From positions 186,001 to 250,000 of the forward strand of contig NZ_JAFIEU010000045.1 in the NCBI RefSeq assembly GCF_020832325.1: a stretch of DNA of 64,000 nt, given 5' to 3'. Below, in pieces: positions 10,069 to 19,633 of the stretch. The translations under genes and the position numbers were made by a program. This DNA is from Lunatimonas sp. (GTDB lineage: Bacteria > Bacteroidota > Bacteroidia > Cytophagales > Cyclobacteriaceae). Every line of letters starts with the position of its first letter. The stretch's first letter is position 1. The notes below the pieces were generated by a model, which did not search any database, was not told the DNA's origin, and worked only from the letters and a program-made list of their open reading frames with translations.

Positions 10069-10620
10069 CTAAAGCCTGCCTTCCTCTTTCAATATTCTTT
10101 CTGTCTTTAATATTCCCGCGATGCTAATGGCATCGGTAATCTGTCCGGACATTACCATCTGCACCACCTCCCCAAAGGGAAGCTGACGGATTTGCAAATC
10201 CTCTGTTTCGTCAAATGCCGTCTCACCCTCCGTGAGGTCCTCGGCTAAAAACACAAAACCCACCTCATCGGTCACCGAATTAGAGGTATGGATCCTCAAA
10301 ATATTTCGCCACTTCTTAGCGGATAGGCCCGTTTCCTCCTTCAGTTCCCGCTGCGCGCCAGCCTCCAAGGTGTCGGTAATCGGACTGCCTCCCATAGGTA
10401 TTTCCCAAGAATATTCGTCTAGGGTGTACCTGTATTGACCTATCAGCCAAGTATTCAAATCCTCATCCAATGGAATAATGCCAATGGCGATGTTTTTGAA
10501 ATGGACTTGTCCGTAGATACCCGAACCTCCCTTGGGGTTGATTACCTGATGTTCTTCCACCGTGATCCAGGGGTTTGAATAAACTTGCGTTTTCGAGAGT
10601 GTGGTCCAAGGATTCTTCAT
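10069..10620 (-). CDS. Nudix hydrolase, ADP-ribose pyrophosphatase-like
   Basis: The 183-residue protein carries a Nudix box in the segment GGSPITDTLEAGAQRELKEE followed by TGL (GX5EX7REUXEEXGU). The N-terminal part (NPWITVEEHQVINPKG, then IGIIPLDED and WLIGQYRY) fits ADP-ribose/nucleoside-diphosphate-sugar pyrophosphatases, which clear toxic nucleotide derivatives in the cytosol. Exact substrate not resolved. It is first in the apparent minus-strand run with MATE and SDR genes. Confidence 0.9.
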   Translation of the reverse strand: MKNPWTTLSKTQVYSNPWITVEEHQVINPKGGSGIYGQVHFKNIAIGIIPLDEDLNTWLIGQYRYTLDEYSWEIPMGGSPITDTLEAGAQRELKEETGLSAKKWRNILRIHTSNSVTDEVGFVFLAEDLTEGETAFDETEDLQIRQLPFGEVVQMVMSGQITDAISIAGILKTERILKEEGRL

Positions 10621-10693
10621 AGGTTACTGCTTACTTTTTAGCGGTCATAGCAAACCTAAGGAGGGATAACGAGAAATTGAGCTTTTTGGGCAG

Positions 10694-10720
10694 TAAAAAA
10701 AGGTGACCATTTGGCCACCT
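10694..10720 (-). terminator. Intrinsic terminator of the Lrp gene
   Basis: Read on the minus strand, AGGTGGCC-AAAT-GGTCACCT forms an 8-bp stem with one mismatch and is followed at once by a run of T. It lies 30 bases after the stop of the Lrp/AsnC gene. Confidence 0.7.
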
Positions 10721-10750
10721 CCCTTCAATGTTTCAAATGTTCGTTGAAAA

Positions 10751-11233
10751 TTATGCCGGAATGGGCAGCACCTTGCTGTCTTTAAAAGTAGACAGAATCA
10801 CCATGGACTGCATAGAATCCACCTCTTTGATTTCACTTACCTTTTCCAGCATAAGCTTCTGGTAGGAAGTAATGTCCTTAGAGATGATTTTTAAAATAAA
10901 ATCACCCGTACCGGTGATATGATGACATTCGATCACTTCAGGAATTTGGTCGATTTCTTTCATAAAAGCCTCGATGTTTGACTTGTTGTGACCAACCAAA
11001 CCCACAAGTACAAAAGTACTCACGCCCAGCCCGATTTTTTCGGGATCCAACTTGGCATGGTAGCTCTTGATGATGCCGCTTTGCTCCAACTTCTTCACCC
11101 TTTCCAATGTAGGCGCCGGGGATAGACCGATGTCTTTTGACAATTGGGCATTCGTGATTTTTGCATTCGCTTGCAAGATCTCCAGAATTTTACGATCTAT
11201 CTTGTCAAATTTTACTTTTACGTAATTATCCAT
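10751..11233 (-). CDS. Lrp/AsnC-family transcriptional regulator
   Basis: The 160-residue protein has an N-terminal winged helix-turn-helix (NAQLSKDIGLSPAPTLERVKKL, about residues 23-45) and a C-terminal RAM effector domain. These regulators form octamers that sense amino acids and control amino-acid metabolism. It is monocistronic: a terminator follows, and a -7 box (TAATTTTG) lies 33-40 bases upstream of its ATG. No target operon is implied by its neighbours. Confidence 0.93.
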   Translation of the reverse strand: MDNYVKVKFDKIDRKILEILQANAKITNAQLSKDIGLSPAPTLERVKKLEQSGIIKSYHAKLDPEKIGLGVSTFVLVGLVGHNKSNIEAFMKEIDQIPEVIECHHITGTGDFILKIISKDITSYQKLMLEKVSEIKEVDSMQSMVILSTFKDSKVLPIPA

Positions 11234-11265
11234 GTTTTAAAGAATTTACCGAATTATATGCGGTG

Positions 11266-11273
11266 CAAAATTA
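11266..11273 (-). promoter_or_regulatory. Bacteroidota -7 box for the Lrp gene
   Basis: On the minus strand the sequence TAATTTTG fits TAnnTTTG exactly and sits 33 bases upstream of the ATG at 11233 in A/T-rich DNA. No clear TTG -33 element was found at the usual spacing. Confidence 0.5.
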
Positions 11274-11443
11274 ATCTATTTTAAATTTATTTTAAAGGTA
11301 TTTACGAAAAAAACGACGTCACGGACGAAATATTGTTACATATTTAGCTATTTAATCAAAAAAAACAGCGCCAAGGCCTTATATTTATATACAAAAGTCA
11401 AATTTCCTGCTGATTTAAAGAATCATAGCACTCAAATCCCAAC

Positions 11444-12697
11444 CTATAACTTATTCTTTTTGATAAAATCCCTTGCTTCTTTATGGGCCGGATGTTTTCT
11501 CTTGGCGTAACTCTTTACCTGATCGAAGTAACCCTTGGCTTTTTTTTTGTCGTTTTCGGCAACCGCTATTTTGCCAAGCTGTATTAATGCGTACAAATGA
11601 TACCCACTCTCCTGACTCTCTGATTCTTCCCCGTAGGAAATAGTTTTCAAGTAATAGCTTTTGGCTACATTCGTTTGCCCAACTCGTTCAAAATATTGAG
11701 CAGCAAAGAAAGCCGCATACCTACCGCTGTTTGCCTCATAGCCCGTCCATCCTTCGTCGATCCTGCGCAGAATTTCCAGCGAAACTTCTTTGGCCTCCTC
11801 GCCACGCCCCACTACGTATAGCTGCCTAGCAAAAAACCGATGAAAGTACGGGTTATTTGGATATTTGGAATGCAGGTATGAAGTAATACTAAGCGCCTTG
11901 AATGGCTGTTTTTCCTCCGAAGCATACAACCTAAAGAGAAAATACTGTGCCTCCACCCTCGCGTAGAAGGCATTCTCCGCGACATCCTCCAATTGTCTCA
12001 ACCCCAGATCCTTATCTCCTTTTGGAAACAGCACCATAACAGGCCGGAGGAGGGGATAGTTCTTTGGTATCCAAACCGAGAAATAATTAAACAGCGCGTC
12101 ACCTAACAATAGTTCCGGGTTCAACTCGTCTTCGCCCTTGCTTAACTCCAAGTACTTTAGCGCATTTTTTCCGGCAAAAGTAGCCTTGGTCCAGTTTTGA
12201 CGTTCACTGTGCAACCTCCCTTGGAAGCCATAGGCACCTGCTAAGAAAAAGGCCGCTTCCTTGTTCAAGGGATCTTTGTCATACATGGCCTTTGCCTTTT
12301 CGATGGCCATGTCCATATAATTCAAAAAGGAAACATCATGCGTTCCATTTTCCGTATCAACAGCAATCTTCCACCATTGGCTAAGACCCATCAGGAAATA
12401 CGGTAACGGATGTTCGGGGTACGTATATCGGAGCACCGAAAATCCACGCTCAGCCATTTCAAAATCGAAGTTATACATGCTATTGACAGCATCTGTTATG
12501 CGAAATTGCAAGGAGCGGTCTAAAAGCAGGTAGTTTTCGGCAGCCCCTATATTGGTAAAGACGCTATCTCGCTGCATCTGAGCTGAGGTGCTGAAAGTCA
12601 ATCCGAACACCAACATGAACGCTCCAGCCAATCTCACCGAAACCGCCCCGGCAGATAGTTGACACCATATTTTGGCAAAACCAGCCTTTACACACAT
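11444..12697 (-). CDS. Secreted tetratricopeptide-repeat protein
   Basis: From ATG 12697 the product has 417 residues and opens with a basic-hydrophobic signal peptide ending at about STSAQ. The rest is helical with TPR-like pairs, for example FFLAGAYGFQGRL, YAAFFAAQYFERVGQ and YHLYALIQLGKIAVAENDKK. TPRs mediate protein contacts; the role here is unknown and I do not recognise a named family. An in-frame ATG at 12745 would add 16 residues, but a promoter-like -33/-7 pair lies across that point, so I prefer the later start. Likely periplasmic. No operon partner: 164 bases separate it from the SAF-domain gene's stop. Confidence 0.72.
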   Translation of the reverse strand: MCVKAGFAKIWCQLSAGAVSVRLAGAFMLVFGLTFSTSAQMQRDSVFTNIGAAENYLLLDRSLQFRITDAVNSMYNFDFEMAERGFSVLRYTYPEHPLPYFLMGLSQWWKIAVDTENGTHDVSFLNYMDMAIEKAKAMYDKDPLNKEAAFFLAGAYGFQGRLHSERQNWTKATFAGKNALKYLELSKGEDELNPELLLGDALFNYFSVWIPKNYPLLRPVMVLFPKGDKDLGLRQLEDVAENAFYARVEAQYFLFRLYASEEKQPFKALSITSYLHSKYPNNPYFHRFFARQLYVVGRGEEAKEVSLEILRRIDEGWTGYEANSGRYAAFFAAQYFERVGQTNVAKSYYLKTISYGEESESQESGYHLYALIQLGKIAVAENDKKKAKGYFDQVKSYAKRKHPAHKEARDFIKKNKL

Positions 12698-12729
12698 ACT
12701 TGGTATTTTTACTTGATCAACTCCTCTAA

Positions 12730-12760
12730 CAAAAGTGGAATCCAATAAATTTCAGAACAA
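12730..12760 (-). promoter_or_regulatory. Promoter of the TPR gene
   Basis: On the minus strand a TTG (12758-12760) and a CACTTTTG (12730-12737, one mismatch to TAnnTTTG) are 20 bases apart, the spacing of Bacteroidota promoters. The predicted transcript start falls between ATG 12745 and ATG 12697, supporting the latter as the real start. Confidence 0.5.
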
Positions 12761-12909
12761 CCGGCTTTTTTGCCTCAGCGGACCGAAAAACCAATCAAAC
12801 ACTCGCTTAAGATTAAAGAAAAACAAGCCTACCTACCCGGATTTCGTTGCAGAAACCCAAGTAAATAGACTTGATTGGCAATTATATAAAAAAATTAACA
12901 GCTTACCTT

Positions 12910-14100
12910 TTATTTCTTAATTGTTTCCTTCACAGGGGGAGATTGACCCACGTTTACCAATGTCTCCTTCCAAGCATCGAAAGCCAAAGAATGTGGAATC
13001 TCAATATCATCGAACGTGATCAATTCTCCCGGTTCTACCGTGCGCTTCAGATACGCTTCGCTCATCAATCCGATAGGAACATGGTTAGGTTCATCCAAAA
13101 TGGTAATCGCCTCGCCCCTCACGTCCATGCTTCCAATACCTTTTGAAATCAACGAACCTGCCTCCAATTTTCGCTTTGCGATTGTAGCTACCGAGGCATG
13201 CGGTACACTGCCGTTGTCTAGCAGGATTTCATCTCTATGGAGTAAATCTAAAATCGTGCCCGGAATTTCAAAGAAACACAAGTGGGTAGGTTTGTACAAC
13301 AAATAATACGGACCGTCACCCAATTTGTATGTTTTCAATTCTGGGGCTAAATCCTCCTGATGAGTGGCCGTGATGAACACGCCCGGAGGCGACTCGCGGG
13401 AAATGATGTAATCACTAATCACCTTTCCCGCCGCTGCTGCTTCTTTGGCCAGCGCAAAAGCTCCCTCTTGAAAATCATGGGTTTCATACCCAATCATGCC
13501 CCGCTTCAGGATATCAACGCCAAGTCCATTGGCAACTAGGGCCTGCTCAATCTGAAGTTTGGTTCCGTCCGTAAAGGAGGTCACAGAACTCAAGCTATAC
13601 CCCTGCTTCTGTGCCCAAAAGAGCATATCTTCCAAGGAAGGGTTTTGATTCAAAAACCCTTTGATATTTCCATAAACGAGCGGTTTAAAGCCCATTTGAA
13701 TAACCTCTTTATTTAACGCAGCCAGTACGCCCGGCTGATCGCCGTTAGCCTCTGTAATTACGCCCCGCTTAGACAACCAAGAACCCGTCAAAACCTGCGT
13801 ATCGGCATCCATGGTCACTACAGGTACCCCATAAGTAAACGCATGCTCAATAACCTTGGTAGAGTAAATGGCATCCCCTGTACTCACCACTAAAACGTCG
13901 GATAGTTCCAACACCCTATCCATGTCGTTAGTCAAATACTCTTGGCTAACGCCCAAATCCTCAATGGTACCCTTTCTTCTCGTTAGAATCTTCGAAATGA
14001 CCATGTCCTTTCGCCTTGCGATCAACTTTGCCAAACCCCTGCTGATACCTCCCGTACCAACGATTCCAACCCTGATTAATTTTCCGAAATTGTTTTTCAT
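12910..14100 (-). CDS. NAD(P)-binding dehydrogenase with C-terminal SAF domain
   Basis: The 396-residue product starts with a Rossmann nucleotide-binding motif (VGIVGTGGISRGLAKLI). A C-terminal SAF segment (RKLEAGSLISKGIGSMDVRG ... VEPGELITFDDIEI, about 315-380) resembles the SAF domains of sialic-acid synthases and altronate dehydratase. The combination is that of COG4091, predicted homoserine-dehydrogenase-like proteins; the true substrate is unknown. The open frame runs upstream to 14169, but those 23 extra residues come from very A/T-rich DNA, so ATG 14100 is preferred. A TACCTTTA box lies 44 bases upstream of it. Confidence 0.78.
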   Translation of the reverse strand: MKNNFGKLIRVGIVGTGGISRGLAKLIARRKDMVISKILTRRKGTIEDLGVSQEYLTNDMDRVLELSDVLVVSTGDAIYSTKVIEHAFTYGVPVVTMDADTQVLTGSWLSKRGVITEANGDQPGVLAALNKEVIQMGFKPLVYGNIKGFLNQNPSLEDMLFWAQKQGYSLSSVTSFTDGTKLQIEQALVANGLGVDILKRGMIGYETHDFQEGAFALAKEAAAAGKVISDYIISRESPPGVFITATHQEDLAPELKTYKLGDGPYYLLYKPTHLCFFEIPGTILDLLHRDEILLDNGSVPHASVATIAKRKLEAGSLISKGIGSMDVRGEAITILDEPNHVPIGLMSEAYLKRTVEPGELITFDDIEIPHSLAFDAWKETLVNVGQSPPVKETIKK

Positions 14101-14525
14101 AGCTGTTGTGTTTTTTAAAAATATCTCTGTAAAATCACCGTTGTAAAGGTAAAGAAAATATTTTTTCAAACACCAATTTCCTGCATTTAAAATGCAAAAA
14201 AAATAATTTAAAATTTATTTCGCCATCCAAATTCATTACGAAATACAAAGAAAAATAAAAATTATTTTTGAAAATTATAGTAAAATACGAAATTTTAAAT
14301 ATGTAAAAAAAACAAAAACTAATACAAAATTTTTTTGCTCAAAAGAATCATTCTTGACTCCAGAAGCGAAACAACATTAATCCCGCTTATCTACCGGCTC
14401 AAAATCACCGGAGAAAACTACCCCTAACCCCCTGCTTTGGGCGTGCAAGGTTTAAAATAGGTTAAAAAAACCGTTATTCCTGAATATTTTTTTATTTTCG
14501 CTTTTCCTTAATAAAGCAGAATCAC
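14101..14525. other. A/T-rich divergent intergenic region
   Basis: This 425-base gap separates the SAF-domain gene (minus) and the DUF2723 gene (plus). Bases 14160-14340 are almost pure A/T with A-tracts. A TATTTTCG at 14493-14500, one base off TAnnTTTG, sits 26 bases before the DUF2723 ATG and may be its -7 box. TAAAGGTA at 14144-14151 is a minus-strand -7 candidate. No coding potential or RNA gene was recognised. Confidence 0.55.
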
Positions 14526-17501
14526 ATGTATTCATATTCCAAGGTAAACAACCTGACTGGCTGGACCATATTTTTTATTGCAACATTGACCTATGTATTG
14601 ACGGTGGAAGAGACTGCCAGCTTTTGGGACCCAGGTGAATTCATTGCCGTTTCGTATAAGTTGCAGGTCCCTCACCCCCCCGGAGCACCTTTTTTCTTGT
14701 TGGTCTACCGGATGTTTAGCTTCCTGGCTCTGGGTGATGGGCTTCAGGTGGCCTATTGGATGAATATAGCGAGTGCCTTGTTTTCAAGCTTTACCATTTT
14801 GTTTCTTTTTTGGACCATCACGCTATTGGGCAGAAAATTAATGCAGGTAAAGAAGGACGAGGAAACATTGGGGCAAACTGCCATGCTGATGGGTGCTGGA
14901 ATCATTGGATCCCTGGCATACACCTTTTCAGACAGCTTTTGGTTTTCTGCTGTGGAAGCGGAGGTTTATGCCATGTCCTCCTTTTTCACTGCCATCGTCA
15001 TTTGGGCGTTCTTAAAGTGGGATGTGATAGAAGACCCGCAAAAGGAAAACCAATACATGGTGTTCATTGCGTACCTAGTCGGTTTATCGATTGGTGTGCA
15101 CTTGCTTAATTTGGTAACCCTTCCAGCGCTTGCACTGGTGGTTTATTTCAAGAAGTATCCTACCCCTACGCTACAGGGCGGAGTAATCGCCTTTCTGTTA
15201 GGCGGAATAGCATTGGTCATTATCAATAATATCATCATACCCGGATTACCCAGCGTAGCGGGGTCTCTGGAAATATTCTTTGTTAACAGTCTCGGGCTAC
15301 CTTTCGGGTCTGGTATCATTTTCTTCGTGATCGTGTTTTTAGCTGCATTGATCGCAGCGATCATCTATTCCATCAATCACCGGAAGATCATCTTAAACAC
15401 CGTTCTTCTTTGCCTGACATTTATTCTTATTGGCTATGGTTCTTACGCGCTGATAGTTATCCGTGCCAATGCCGATCCGGTCATCAACGAAAACGACCCC
15501 AGGGATGTCATCAGCTTTGTCAGCTACCTGAAACGGGAACAATACGGATACCGTCCGCTGATGCACGGTCAGTACTTTACCGCGGACGTTATCGACCAGA
15601 AAGAGGGGGCGCCGGTTTATGCCAAAGGAAAAGACAAATACGAAATTGTAGACTACCAGTTAGTCAGCATATACGACCCCAATAAGACCACCATCCTCCC
15701 ACGCATCTATTCCACTCAAGAGCGGCACCGCCAAATATACCGATCAAAACTAGGCCTGAGGGAGGGCGAAGAGCCCACTTTTGCAGACAACCTCTACTTT
15801 ATGTTTTCCCATCAGCTAGGGCATATGTACTGGAGGTACTTTATGTGGAACTTCTCCGGTAGAGAGAGTGACTTCAGTGATTCACCGTACCTCAGCCTTT
15901 GGAATACCGTAACTACTGAATTTCCCGCCTACATTACCGAAAATAAAGCGCACAACAACTATTACATGCTCCCACTGATATTGGGGCTAATTGGCATGTT
16001 CTTTCAGGCTAGGTACGACAGCAAATCCTTTTGGGTCACGCTGATGCTCTTTTTGATGATGGGGGTGATCTTGGTGCTCTATCTAAACTCACCTCCGGTT
16101 GAACCGAGGGAAAGGGACTATATATACGTTGGTTCGTTCTATGCTTTTGCCATTTGGATCGGGTTCGGTGCCATGGCTTTGGCAAACCAACTAAAACAAA
16201 TCAACAAAAATGCTGTCAGCGCTGCTTTTATTGCCACGCTGATCTGCCTCCCCGTGCCCGCAATCATGGCATTCCAAAACTGGAACGACCACGACCGAAG
16301 CGACCGCTTTTTCTCCGTAGATTCAGCCAGAAACTTTCTGGCCTCCTGCGAGCCAAATGCAATCTTGTTTACCGGTGGAGACAACGACACCTTCCCGTTA
16401 TGGTACGTGCAGGAGGTGGAAGGATTCCGTACGGATGTAAGGGTGATCGTACTTAGCTACTTTGACACCGATTGGTATGTAAGACAAATGGAACGTCCGG
16501 TCAATGAATCTGCGGCCTTGGACTTTACACTTGAATTCGAAAACTATAAGAAAGGCACAAACGATGTGCTGTATGTGGTAGACCGGAACCTGGAATCCAT
16601 TCCGCTTCGGGATTACCTCAGGCTATTAAAGAGTAACAGCGATTTGTTGAGGCTTAGCTCCAGTTACTCTAGCAGCCTATATACAGTTCCTTCCAGAAAT
16701 TTGACACTGAATATCGATATGGAGGCTATAGCCGCATCAGGCTTAGTACCCCCCCAATTTGAAGACCTGATCATCCCTCAGATGAACATTCGGATACGGG
16801 GAAATTACATCACAAAAGGCAGCCTGATGCTCCTGGATCTCATCGCCACCAACGACTGGAAGCGGCCGATCTACTTCAACAATACTTCACTGGCAACCAT
16901 CGGCTTTGATCTAAGTAGCCATGTAGTGATGGAAGGACTTACCTACCGCCTACTACCGGTCCAAAAACCGGATAATCAGGACGAATTGGTCAATACGGAT
17001 CTGGCTTATCACAATGCAATGAACGAGTTTGCCTACCGGAACATGAACAAGCCGGAAAACTACTACGATGACGAATACAGGCGGTTTACTTCCAACCATC
17101 GAAGTGTTCTAAACAGCATCACCATTGCGCTAATAGATGAAGAAGATACCGTTAGGGCAGCTGAAATCATGGATTTGAGCCTCGAAAAATTTCCCCACGA
17201 GGCAATTCCTTACGACTTGGCAAGTGGCCAATCGGTACCGCTTCTGTTTGAACTGGGTAAAGACGAGCAGGCACTGGATATCATAGAAAAGATGTCTGAC
17301 AAGGCCGTTCAGTTGTTAGACTTCTACGACCGTACTGGCCGGACCATGGATAGAGAAGCCAGTATTTCTGTAGAAATGTTGCGGTATTTCATTCCGGTCC
17401 TTCGTGAGCGAGGCTATACCGAGCTATCTACCCGCATTCAAAATGAATTTGACCGTCTGCTCGGACCCTCCGGAGGAATACCCGGCCTCAACCGAAGATA
17501 G
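14526..17501 (+). CDS. DUF2723 membrane protein, probable protein O-glycosyltransferase
   Basis: The 991-residue protein starts with about a dozen membrane segments and ends in a soluble part from roughly residue 560. The first loop holds SFWDPGEFIAVSYKLQVPHPPGAP, which contains the acidic motif of DUF2723/TMEM260 proteins, relatives of protein O-mannosyltransferases. In Bacteroidota such proteins are candidates for initiating periplasmic protein O-glycosylation with a lipid-linked sugar; this is family knowledge, not shown here. Another family motif is PPVEPRERDYIYVGSFYAFA. Helical repeat-like pairs near the C-terminus may form a TPR tail. It is followed by a strong terminator, so monocistronic. 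manC at 21659-22732 makes GDP-mannose, a possible donor precursor. Confidence 0.85.
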   Translation: MYSYSKVNNLTGWTIFFIATLTYVLTVEETASFWDPGEFIAVSYKLQVPHPPGAPFFLLVYRMFSFLALGDGLQVAYWMNIASALFSSFTILFLFWTITLLGRKLMQVKKDEETLGQTAMLMGAGIIGSLAYTFSDSFWFSAVEAEVYAMSSFFTAIVIWAFLKWDVIEDPQKENQYMVFIAYLVGLSIGVHLLNLVTLPALALVVYFKKYPTPTLQGGVIAFLLGGIALVIINNIIIPGLPSVAGSLEIFFVNSLGLPFGSGIIFFVIVFLAALIAAIIYSINHRKIILNTVLLCLTFILIGYGSYALIVIRANADPVINENDPRDVISFVSYLKREQYGYRPLMHGQYFTADVIDQKEGAPVYAKGKDKYEIVDYQLVSIYDPNKTTILPRIYSTQERHRQIYRSKLGLREGEEPTFADNLYFMFSHQLGHMYWRYFMWNFSGRESDFSDSPYLSLWNTVTTEFPAYITENKAHNNYYMLPLILGLIGMFFQARYDSKSFWVTLMLFLMMGVILVLYLNSPPVEPRERDYIYVGSFYAFAIWIGFGAMALANQLKQINKNAVSAAFIATLICLPVPAIMAFQNWNDHDRSDRFFSVDSARNFLASCEPNAILFTGGDNDTFPLWYVQEVEGFRTDVRVIVLSYFDTDWYVRQMERPVNESAALDFTLEFENYKKGTNDVLYVVDRNLESIPLRDYLRLLKSNSDLLRLSSSYSSSLYTVPSRNLTLNIDMEAIAASGLVPPQFEDLIIPQMNIRIRGNYITKGSLMLLDLIATNDWKRPIYFNNTSLATIGFDLSSHVVMEGLTYRLLPVQKPDNQDELVNTDLAYHNAMNEFAYRNMNKPENYYDDEYRRFTSNHRSVLNSITIALIDEEDTVRAAEIMDLSLEKFPHEAIPYDLASGQSVPLLFELGKDEQALDIIEKMSDKAVQLLDFYDRTGRTMDREASISVEMLRYFIPVLRERGYTELSTRIQNEFDRLLGPSGGIPGLNRR

Positions 17502-17522
17502 TGTTCCCTGTACTTGCCATAC

Positions 17523-17564
17523 AAAAGGCTGTCTATCCACTTGGACTTGAGACAGCCTTTTTTA
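17523..17564. terminator. Bidirectional terminator
   Basis: A 12-bp perfect stem (AAAAGGCTGTCT / AGACAGCCTTTT) with a 15-base loop is flanked by A's on the left and T's on the right, so it can end transcription from both the DUF2723 gene and the convergent methyltransferase. The methyltransferase stop codon at 17562 abuts the stem. Confidence 0.85.
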
Positions 17565-18335
17565 TTTCTCCAGGATATAAAACAGATCGAGGGCGTGCTC
17601 CGGACTATCTAAAAGCAGATAATCTTCGTGTCCTATTTCTGTCACCCTATCCCCTTGCTCTTTGTGCAGCTTGTTGCGGTTCATTCTATTGAGGATCTCA
17701 TACGGGATCTTTAGCAGGCCTGCGGGCAGCCTGTACTGCAGGTTTAGCACATCCCATCTCGTGATTTTCTCAACCGAGGCGCGATTGGCCTCGTGGTAGG
17801 CCATTACTTTTTCGTTTCCACCAATCCCCTTGGTATCTACTTCCCGGAAAATAGAGGTGCAAAGATCTTTTAATTCTTCGGGAGTATATTCCCGGATATG
17901 CCATGGATTTCGGGAAAGGCTGTACCGGATATTGGGTGTGGAAATTATCGCTTTGCCCCCCGGCTTAAGCACCCTGTTGATCTCCTCTAAAAATAACCTA
18001 TCTTCCTCGATATGCTCTATCACCTGAAAGCTAACAATGCAGTCAAACGTGTTGGTCTCTAGGGAACTCAAGGGGGGAATCACCGATTGCTCGAACGAAT
18101 ACTGCGGGTATTTCAGTTTCAAGCGCTCGATGACCTCGTGAATCTTATCCAGTCCGAGGTAGGCATCTGCCCTCGGTGCCAAGACCTCTATTCCCCTGCC
18201 CTCGCCACAGCCTATCTCTAAAAGCCTGCCTTTTACCCACGGTACAGCGGCAATGTAGGCCTTCAAAAGGCGTTGGTGAATAGGGTTATCACTGACCAAC
18301 TTATCGGAGGCGATTTCCGTTGTATAGGTAGCCAT
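17562..18335 (-). CDS. Class I SAM-dependent methyltransferase
   Basis: The 257-residue protein has the SAM-binding motif I LLEIGCGEGRGIEVL, an acidic residue in motif II (YLGLDKI), motif III/IV FDCIVSFQVIEHI, and the post-motif LKPGGKAIISTPN. These place it in the Methyltransf_11/UbiE-like group acting on small molecules or lipids. The acceptor is unknown. It is transcribed alone, divergent from the GWxTD gene with a 74-base shared upstream region. Confidence 0.87.
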   Translation of the reverse strand: MATYTTEIASDKLVSDNPIHQRLLKAYIAAVPWVKGRLLEIGCGEGRGIEVLAPRADAYLGLDKIHEVIERLKLKYPQYSFEQSVIPPLSSLETNTFDCIVSFQVIEHIEEDRLFLEEINRVLKPGGKAIISTPNIRYSLSRNPWHIREYTPEELKDLCTSIFREVDTKGIGGNEKVMAYHEANRASVEKITRWDVLNLQYRLPAGLLKIPYEILNRMNRNKLHKEQGDRVTEIGHEDYLLLDSPEHALDLFYILEK

Positions 18336-18409
18336 TCAAAATTTTGTTATTTTCAGCAAAATTAAGGTTATTTTTAACACCGACGACATAAAAAACAAAG
18401 ACGTTGACT

Positions 18410-19633
18410 ATGAGACACATTATTCCAGGGCTGTTTTTGGCACTACTGACCTGCACGCAAGCGGTAGGTCAGGTCACGCTTGGAGAGATGAACCAAAACC
18501 TGCGATATTCCCGATATTCGAGAATATCACTGAAAATCATCCCTTTACGGACTGGCGAAAGGGCATTCCGCTTACAGTTGATCGCCGATAAAATTGAAGA
18601 GAATCTCGATTTCGAAAACTACCTGTTTTCCTATGCGGTCGTTTCGGGATTTCAGGAAGAAATTTCGGATGACATGATTGTTGCCCTTGATGCGGAATCC
18701 CTGAAGAAGGACAGCAACCGGCATTTTGTTTTTGAGGAGGATGTGACGGTTCCGGCGAGCCAAAACGCAGCCTATGCGGTTTTTATTGCTAAGGATACAC
18801 GCCAAGGGGATGAATATATCTACCACGTAGATTTAATCAGTCCCTTTGTGTCCGAACATCCTGAGTTCGGCGCATATTTTGGTAACGATGTCCCCTTTGA
18901 CCAGCCTTACCTCAATGTGGGCGAATCCCTATTGTTCAAGGGTATCGGTAGCATCAACCTGCATCATTTTTACTATCCGCAGGAGTTTCCAGTACCCCTT
19001 CCCCCCATGGAAACGAAACCCGCACCCGTTCAGATGGAGTTGGAGGTAGATTACAAAGGGGAGTTTTTGATGAATGTTCCCCAGCCTTTCAACGATAAGG
19101 GCTACTATTTTGTACAGGCAGACACCGCATCTTCCACGGGCCTCTTAGTCAAGACTGTCCATAAATCGTTCCCTCGTGTCTCCACTTGGGAGGAAATGGT
19201 TCAGATGGTCACCTATATCTCCACCCGCAGAGAACACGAAACCTTGCTCCAGGCAGAAAACAAGAAGCTCGCACTGGATGAATACTGGATCAGGATGACC
19301 AAAAACGAGGAAAAAGCGAAAGATCTGATACGGGAGTACTTTCGGCAGGTGGAATTTGCCAATATCCTATTTACCGACTTTAAGGAGGGCTGGGCCACGG
19401 ACCGGGGCATGGTCTACATCATTATGGGCCCTCCACAGGAAGTGTTTTTCCAGGCAGACCGGGAGGTCTGGAATTACCTCTCCAGCAATTCTAATTCAAA
19501 AATATCCTTTACCTTTGCGCGGATCAAAAATAATTTGACCCCGCATTACTACACCTTAAACCGATCCAGGGCTTATCAGCCGGAATGGTTTAGAAATATA
19601 ACAGCATGGAGAAACGGAATAGTGGCTTTTTAA
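18410..19633 (+). CDS. GWxTD domain-containing secreted protein
   Basis: The 407-residue product has an N-terminal signal peptide (cleavage near AVGQ) and a C-terminal GWxTD domain with GWATDRGMVYIIMGPP at about residue 327. This domain is common in Bacteroidota and Acidobacteriota but has no known biochemical role. ATG 18410 is preferred over the TTG two codons earlier. The last 28 bases overlap rlmB in another frame, so the two are translationally linked. Plausibly periplasmic or surface; function unknown. Confidence 0.87.
   Translation: MRHIIPGLFLALLTCTQAVGQVTLGEMNQNLRYSRYSRISLKIIPLRTGERAFRLQLIADKIEENLDFENYLFSYAVVSGFQEEISDDMIVALDAESLKKDSNRHFVFEEDVTVPASQNAAYAVFIAKDTRQGDEYIYHVDLISPFVSEHPEFGAYFGNDVPFDQPYLNVGESLLFKGIGSINLHHFYYPQEFPVPLPPMETKPAPVQMELEVDYKGEFLMNVPQPFNDKGYYFVQADTASSTGLLVKTVHKSFPRVSTWEEMVQMVTYISTRREHETLLQAENKKLALDEYWIRMTKNEEKAKDLIREYFRQVEFANILFTDFKEGWATDRGMVYIIMGPPQEVFFQADREVWNYLSSNSNSKISFTFARIKNNLTPHYYTLNRSRAYQPEWFRNITAWRNGIVAF

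Noticed and set aside
14160-14340. Replication origin or attachment site in the A/T-rich block
   Set aside because: No DnaA boxes, tRNA or integrase seen; A/T-rich promoters are common in this phylum.
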